Assembly: GCF_001644575.1 (NCBI RefSeq)
Contig: NZ_CP015596.1
Coordinates: 2,108,001-2,172,000, forward strand
Reading direction: 5' to 3'
From: Mycobacterium adipatum
GTDB lineage: Bacteria > Actinomycetota > Actinomycetes > Mycobacteriales > Mycobacteriaceae
DNA length: 64,000 bases
Shown: in pieces, positions 60,632 to 64,000 of the stretch
How the letters are laid out: every line of letters begins with the position of its first letter
How positions within the stretch are numbered: the stretch's first letter is position 1
Program-made: the position numbers and the translations under genes
The notes under the pieces: model-generated
Databases searched by the model: none
What the model was told of the DNA's origin: nothing
Seen by the model: the letters and a program-made list of their open reading frames with translations, nothing else

Positions 60632-60634
60632 TCG

Positions 60635-60789
60635 CTACTCGCTCGCCGATCTCGGCGGGTAGCCGGGCGGACCGAACCCGCCGGGGCCACTGCCGTGGTC
60701 GGTGGCGGCGGAGATCGCCCCGCCGCCGATGATGCCGCCGCCACCAGCACCGCCAGGGCCGTCTGGCGCGGATTCCACTCATCTGCCAT
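60635..60789 (-). pseudogene. probable small membrane protein gene with a one-base frameshift
   Basis: From ATG 60789 the frame reads MADEWNPRQTALAVLVAA and then degenerates to an Arg/Pro-rich stretch. In the neighbouring frame, from a GGC-repeat tract (about 60730-60742), the reading continues GGIIGGGAISAATDHGSGP, then GFGPPGYPPRSASE and a TAG at 60635. Joined, they give a roughly 51-aa protein with one transmembrane segment and a Gly/Pro tail, which neither frame gives alone. A one-base deletion in the GGC run would explain it; sequencing error is possible. Nothing else is seen in 60632-60918. Confidence 0.4.
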
Positions 60790-60918
60790 CTGGGACAGCG
60801 TGCCCTGCGCGCCTGTGTCCGGGCTGTGCACGGGGTGGGTGGGCGATCAGCGGAAATTTCACAGCTCGCGCATAGCGTTGGCACAGATTCCGCCCACCGG
60901 GGCGCCGATAATGGAGAT

Positions 60919-61656
60919 ATGACGTCTCATGAGGCACCGGCGCGTGCGGTGATGCGCCGTGCCGACGGTAGGCCGATCCAGGTGCTCGTCGTCGACGACG
61001 AGCCCGTGCTGGCCGAGTTGGTGTCGATGGCGCTGCGGTACGAAGGCTGGGATATCGCCACCGCCGGAGACGGCGCGGGCGCCATCGAGCTGGCGCGCGG
61101 CAATCCGCCGGACGTGGTGGTGCTGGACGTGATGCTGCCGGACATGAGCGGACTCGATGTGCTGCGCCGGCTGCGGGAGATGCAACCCGGGCTTCCGCTG
61201 CTGTTGCTCACCGCCAAGGACTCCGTGGAGGACCGGATAGCCGGCCTCACCGCCGGCGGCGACGATTACGTCACCAAACCGTTCAGCGTCGAGGAAGTGG
61301 TGCTGCGGTTGCGGGCGCTGCTGCGCCGCACCGGGGTCGCCAATGACGCCAGCGACGCCCAGATCGTCGTCGGCGATCTGGTGCTCGACGAGGACAGCCA
61401 CGAGGTGACCCGGGCCGGCGACCCGATCTCGCTGACCGCAACGGAATTCGAGTTGTTGCGGTTCATGATGCGCAACGCCAAGCGGGTGCTGAGCAAGGCC
61501 CAGATCCTGGACCGGGTGTGGAGCTACGACTTCGGCGGCCGGTCCAACATCGTCGAGTTGTACGTGTCATATCTGCGCAAGAAGATCGACAGCGGGCGCG
61601 AGCCGATGATCCACACCCTGCGCGGCGCCGGGTACGTCCTGCGCCCACCGCGTTGA
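60919..61656 (+). CDS. OmpR/PhoP-family response regulator
   Basis: 245-aa two-component regulator. The receiver domain (about 20-135) has the acid pair DDE (26-28), phospho-acceptor Asp70 in VVVLDVMLPDMSG, Thr98 in LLTAKD and Lys120 in YVTKPF. The C-terminal winged helix (about 148-243) ends in the PhoP/TrcR-like FGGRSNIVELYVSYLRKKID and HTLRGAGYVLRPPR. It binds DNA as a dimer when phosphorylated. ATG 60919 is chosen with GGAG close before it; ATG 60952 is another option. It lies 4 bases before the kinase gene, forming one operon. The closest tubercle system cannot be fixed from reading; TrcRS or PhoPR-type relatives are candidates. Confidence 0.9.
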   Translation: MTSHEAPARAVMRRADGRPIQVLVVDDEPVLAELVSMALRYEGWDIATAGDGAGAIELARGNPPDVVVLDVMLPDMSGLDVLRRLREMQPGLPLLLLTAKDSVEDRIAGLTAGGDDYVTKPFSVEEVVLRLRALLRRTGVANDASDAQIVVGDLVLDEDSHEVTRAGDPISLTATEFELLRFMMRNAKRVLSKAQILDRVWSYDFGGRSNIVELYVSYLRKKIDSGREPMIHTLRGAGYVLRPPR

Positions 61657-61660
61657 TCCG

Positions 61661-63193
61661 ATGAACAGCCGCCTGCTCGCCCCGCGCACCTGGTCGCTGC
61701 GGATGCGGCTGCTGGTCACCCAGGTGGCCTTGCTGGCCCTGGTCTGTGTGGCCATCGGGGTTGCCACCGAATTCGCATTGCAGCGCTTCCTGATGCGCCA
61801 ACTCGACACGCAGGTGGTGGAGGCGGCTCGGCGGTCGGTCGGGATCATGGAACTGCCGCCGCCGCCGCTGCACCTGCCGCCGCCCCCGCCGGGAGGCCCG
61901 GTGCCGCGGATCCGATTCCGGTTCGATCCCGAGCAGGGCCCGGGGCCAGGTTTCCTGAACGCGCCGGGGCAGGCGATCAACACCGTCGGGGCGGTGATCG
62001 GCAGCGGGGGAGCAATCGACAGCGGTGTGATCACTTCCGATGGCGTCACCGCCGATATCAGCCCGGCGGCCTCCGCGCAGTTGACCCAGGTGCCCCCGGG
62101 CCGCACCCCCGTGACCATCAGCCTCGACGGCCTGGGCTCCTATCGGGTGTTGTCGGTGCAACCGCGTCGCGGAGCGCACACCGTCGTCGTCGGGCTGCCC
62201 ACCACCGTCGTCGACGAAACCCTGCTGTGGGTGCTCCTGATGTTCTGCGTGGTTTCGGCGGCCGCGCTGGCCGCCGCCACGGCGGCCGGGATCTGGATCA
62301 TCCGGCGCCAATTGGAGCCGCTGGCAAAGGTTTCCGCGGCCGCCCGCGATGTCGCCGACCTCGAACTCGACAAGGGGGAGGTTCGGTTGCCGACGCCGAT
62401 CGTCGTGGTCGACCCCGACAGCGCGCACACCGAGGTCGGTCAGCTGGGTTCGGCACTGAACCGGATGCTGGACCGGATCGCCGGCGCGCTGACCGCGCGC
62501 CACCACAGTGAGACCCGGGTGCGCCAGTTCGTGTCCGATGCCAGCCACGAACTGCGCACCCCGTTGGCGGCTATCCGCGGTTATACCGAACTGGCACAGC
62601 GCAAACGGGACGACCTTCCACACGACGTCGCGTATGCGATGAGTCGGGTGGAATCCGAGACCCAACGGTTGACCACGCTGGTCGAGGACATGCTGCTGCT
62701 GGCCCGTCTCGACGAGGGTCGCCCCTTGGAACGCGCCCAGGTCGATCTGGTGCGGGTGGTGGCCGACGCGGTCAGCGACGCCCACGCCGCCGGCCCGGAG
62801 CACGAGTGGACCCTGGAGCTGCCCGATGACCCCGTGCAGGTCACCGGTGATGACGCCCGCCTGCACCAGGTGTTGACCAACCTGCTGACCAATGCGCGGG
62901 TGCACACCCCGGCGGGCACCACGGTGACCACCTCGGTGACCACGCGCCGCGACGGTGCCGCGGTGGTGACGGTGGCCGACGACGGCCCGGGTATCCCGGA
63001 TGCGTTGCAGCCGGAGGTCTTCGAACGGTTCGCCCGCGGCGACTCGTCGCGCTCGCGGCGCGGTGGCAGTACCGGCCTCGGGCTGGCGATCGTCGCTGCC
63101 GTGGTGAAGGCCCACGGTGGCTCGATCGAGATGCGCAGTGTCCCCGGCGACACCCGGTTCATGATCACCCTGCCCGCAGGCGGTCACAGCTGA
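61661..63193 (+). CDS. sensor histidine kinase with proline-rich sensor loop
   Basis: 510-aa membrane kinase paired with the preceding regulator. TM1 about 17-38; extracytoplasmic sensor 39-188; TM2 about 190-212; HAMP linker to about 275. Phospho-acceptor His296 lies in SDASHELRTPLAAIRGYTE, and the ATPase domain has LTNLLTNARVH (N box), VADDGPGIP and STGLGLAIV. The sensor loop begins with an unusual proline tract (ELPPPPLHLPPPPPGGP, residues 64-80) and then IRFRFDPEQGPGPGF. Signal unknown. ATG 61661. It is followed 51 bases downstream by a glycosyltransferase gene on the same strand. Confidence 0.92.
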   Translation: MNSRLLAPRTWSLRMRLLVTQVALLALVCVAIGVATEFALQRFLMRQLDTQVVEAARRSVGIMELPPPPLHLPPPPPGGPVPRIRFRFDPEQGPGPGFLNAPGQAINTVGAVIGSGGAIDSGVITSDGVTADISPAASAQLTQVPPGRTPVTISLDGLGSYRVLSVQPRRGAHTVVVGLPTTVVDETLLWVLLMFCVVSAAALAAATAAGIWIIRRQLEPLAKVSAAARDVADLELDKGEVRLPTPIVVVDPDSAHTEVGQLGSALNRMLDRIAGALTARHHSETRVRQFVSDASHELRTPLAAIRGYTELAQRKRDDLPHDVAYAMSRVESETQRLTTLVEDMLLLARLDEGRPLERAQVDLVRVVADAVSDAHAAGPEHEWTLELPDDPVQVTGDDARLHQVLTNLLTNARVHTPAGTTVTTSVTTRRDGAAVVTVADDGPGIPDALQPEVFERFARGDSSRSRRGGSTGLGLAIVAAVVKAHGGSIEMRSVPGDTRFMITLPAGGHS

Positions 63194-63244
63194 CGCACAG
63201 CCGGGACCCATTCGGCGCGTAGCCGCGCGCACCAGACTCGTCGG

Positions 63245-64000
63245 ATGGTTGCCGTACCGGGGCGCGTTCCCGACGTGTCCGCACCGCCCCGGCAGGTGCG
63301 CGAGCGTGTCGCACTCGGTGTGCTGCTTGTGGTCACCGCCGCGGTGTACCTGTGGAATCTGTCGATCAGCGGGTGGGCGAACAGCTTCTACTCCGCGGCC
63401 GTGCAGGCGGGCAGTCAGAGCTGGACAGCCCTGTTCTTCGGTTCCAGCGACGCGGCCAACGCGATCACCGTCGACAAGACCCCCGCCGCGCTGTGGGTGA
63501 TGGGGCTCTCGGTGCGGTTGTTCGGGTTCAGTTCCTGGACGGTGCTGGCGCCCCAGGCGGTGATGGGAGTGCTGGCGGTCGCCGTGCTGTACGCGTCCGT
63601 GCGACGGGTCAGCGGTCCCGGGCCGGCTCTGCTCGCCGGGACGGTGCTCGCCTTCACACCGGTGGCGGCGCTGATGTTCCGGTTCAACAATCCGGATGCT
63701 CTGCTGGTGGTGTTACTGGTCGCCGCGGCGTACTGCACGCAGCGCGCCTGCGCGCCCGGGGCCGGACGGTGGTGGCTGGTCGCCACCGGCACACTGGTGG
63801 GTGGCGCATTCCTGGCCAAGATGTTGCAGGCCGTCCTGGTGCTGCCCGCATTCGGCGCCGCCTACCTGATCTGCGCCTCGGCGCCGCTGCCGTCGCGGAT
63901 CCGGCGGCTCGGCGCCGGTGTGGCGGCGCTGGTTCTCTCCGGCGGCTGGTATCTGCTGCTGGTCGAGCTGTGGCCGGCCGCACACCGGCCCTATATCGGT
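63245..64000 (+). CDS. ArnT/PMT-like family 39 glycosyltransferase (partial, runs off the window)
   Basis: The first 252 residues of a multi-helix membrane glycosyltransferase; the frame is open to the window edge. After a short cytoplasmic start, TM1 (VALGVLLVVTAAVYLW) leads to the extracytoplasmic loop SGWANSFYSAAVQAGSQSW and AITVDKTPAALWVMGLSVRLFG. This is the conserved first loop of ArnT-like/YkcB-type enzymes, which use polyprenyl-phosphate sugars to modify lipids or proteins of the envelope. Further helices carry FNNPDALLVVLLVAAA and FLAKMLQAVLVLPAF, also conserved. ATG 63245. It follows the two-component system closely and may be its target. Confidence 0.8.
   Translation, partial: MVAVPGRVPDVSAPPRQVRERVALGVLLVVTAAVYLWNLSISGWANSFYSAAVQAGSQSWTALFFGSSDAANAITVDKTPAALWVMGLSVRLFGFSSWTVLAPQAVMGVLAVAVLYASVRRVSGPGPALLAGTVLAFTPVAALMFRFNNPDALLVVLLVAAAYCTQRACAPGAGRWWLVATGTLVGGAFLAKMLQAVLVLPAFGAAYLICASAPLPSRIRRLGAGVAALVLSGGWYLLLVELWPAAHRPYIG

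Noticed and set aside
1..64000. CRISPR arrays, tRNA or rRNA genes
   Set aside because: No regularly spaced repeats, no cloverleaf-like intergenic stretch and no rRNA-like sequence were found; gaps between genes are mostly below 150 bases.

Overview
The window is very GC-rich, densely packed actinobacterial DNA, almost certainly from a mycobacterium, most likely a fast-growing Mycolicibacterium-type species. The evidence is the carboxymycobactin transporter pair irtA/irtB, mycobacterial lipoproteins (LprE, LprB, LprC), a DUF222/13E12-type HNH protein, CYP130, a Tap efflux pump, an Rv1264-type adenylyl cyclase, and many ATGA/GTGA start-stop overlaps. The gene order follows the M. tuberculosis Rv1250 to Rv1283c segment (recognised from memory of that genome), interrupted by blocks that the tubercle bacillus lacks or has replaced.

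Layout. 0.1-3.5 kb: two MFS drug-type exporters, the second Rv1250-like with a long acidic tail. 3.7-6.6 kb: accessory insert with a DUF222-HNH protein and an ISL3-family insertion sequence. 6.7-11.5 kb: FAD-linked oxidase translationally coupled to a large nuclease/RNase H-like/SF1 helicase (Rv1251c-like). 11.6-15.0 kb: lprE, the DEAD-box helicase deaD and a membrane acyltransferase. 15.0-15.8 kb: siderophore-interacting reductase behind an IdeR iron box. 15.8-18.7 kb: overlapping operon of a secreted protein, cyp130 and a TetR regulator. 18.8-23.1 kb: irtA-irtB behind a second iron box. 23.2-27.0 kb: aldehyde dehydrogenase and arylsulfatase. 27.0-34.5 kb: FAD-linked oxidase, tap, udgB, luciferase-like oxidoreductase, F420-type protein, HIT protein, an L7/L12-CTD-like small protein, a hypoxanthine-DNA glycosylase and a pH-type adenylyl cyclase. 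34.5-37.6 kb: copper module (P1B ATPase, CopZ-like chaperone, DUF305 lipoprotein) around a CsoR/RicR-like operator. 37.6-41.6 kb: AIM24 protein, small membrane protein, ribbon-helix-helix protein, molybdopterin oxidoreductase. 41.6-46.5 kb: heterodimeric ABC exporter, lprB, lprC. 46.5-50.9 kb: SixA-like phosphatase and an SbcD/SbcC-like pair. 50.9-54.9 kb: NtaA-type and SfnB/DszC-type flavin enzymes and an alpha/beta hydrolase. 54.9-60.3 kb: oppA-oppD-oppC-oppB peptide importer. 60.4-64.0 kb: small secreted protein, probable frameshifted small membrane gene, two-component system, and the start of an ArnT-like glycosyltransferase cut by the window edge.

Themes: metal homeostasis (iron uptake with two IdeR boxes; copper efflux with its own operator), DNA repair (two uracil/hypoxanthine glycosylases, nuclease-helicase, SbcCD-like pair), possible organosulfur use (sulfatase, SfnB/NtaA pair) and envelope transport. 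Most i[27 protein letters not shown] genes: a dispersed palindrome present twice with compensating stem changes, an exact 19-bp tandem duplication carrying the stop codons of two convergent genes, and a tandem TGTAAT repeat in front of a ribbon-helix-helix gene. No rRNA, tRNA or CRISPR array was seen. All family calls come from reading motifs and from memory; no database search was run.
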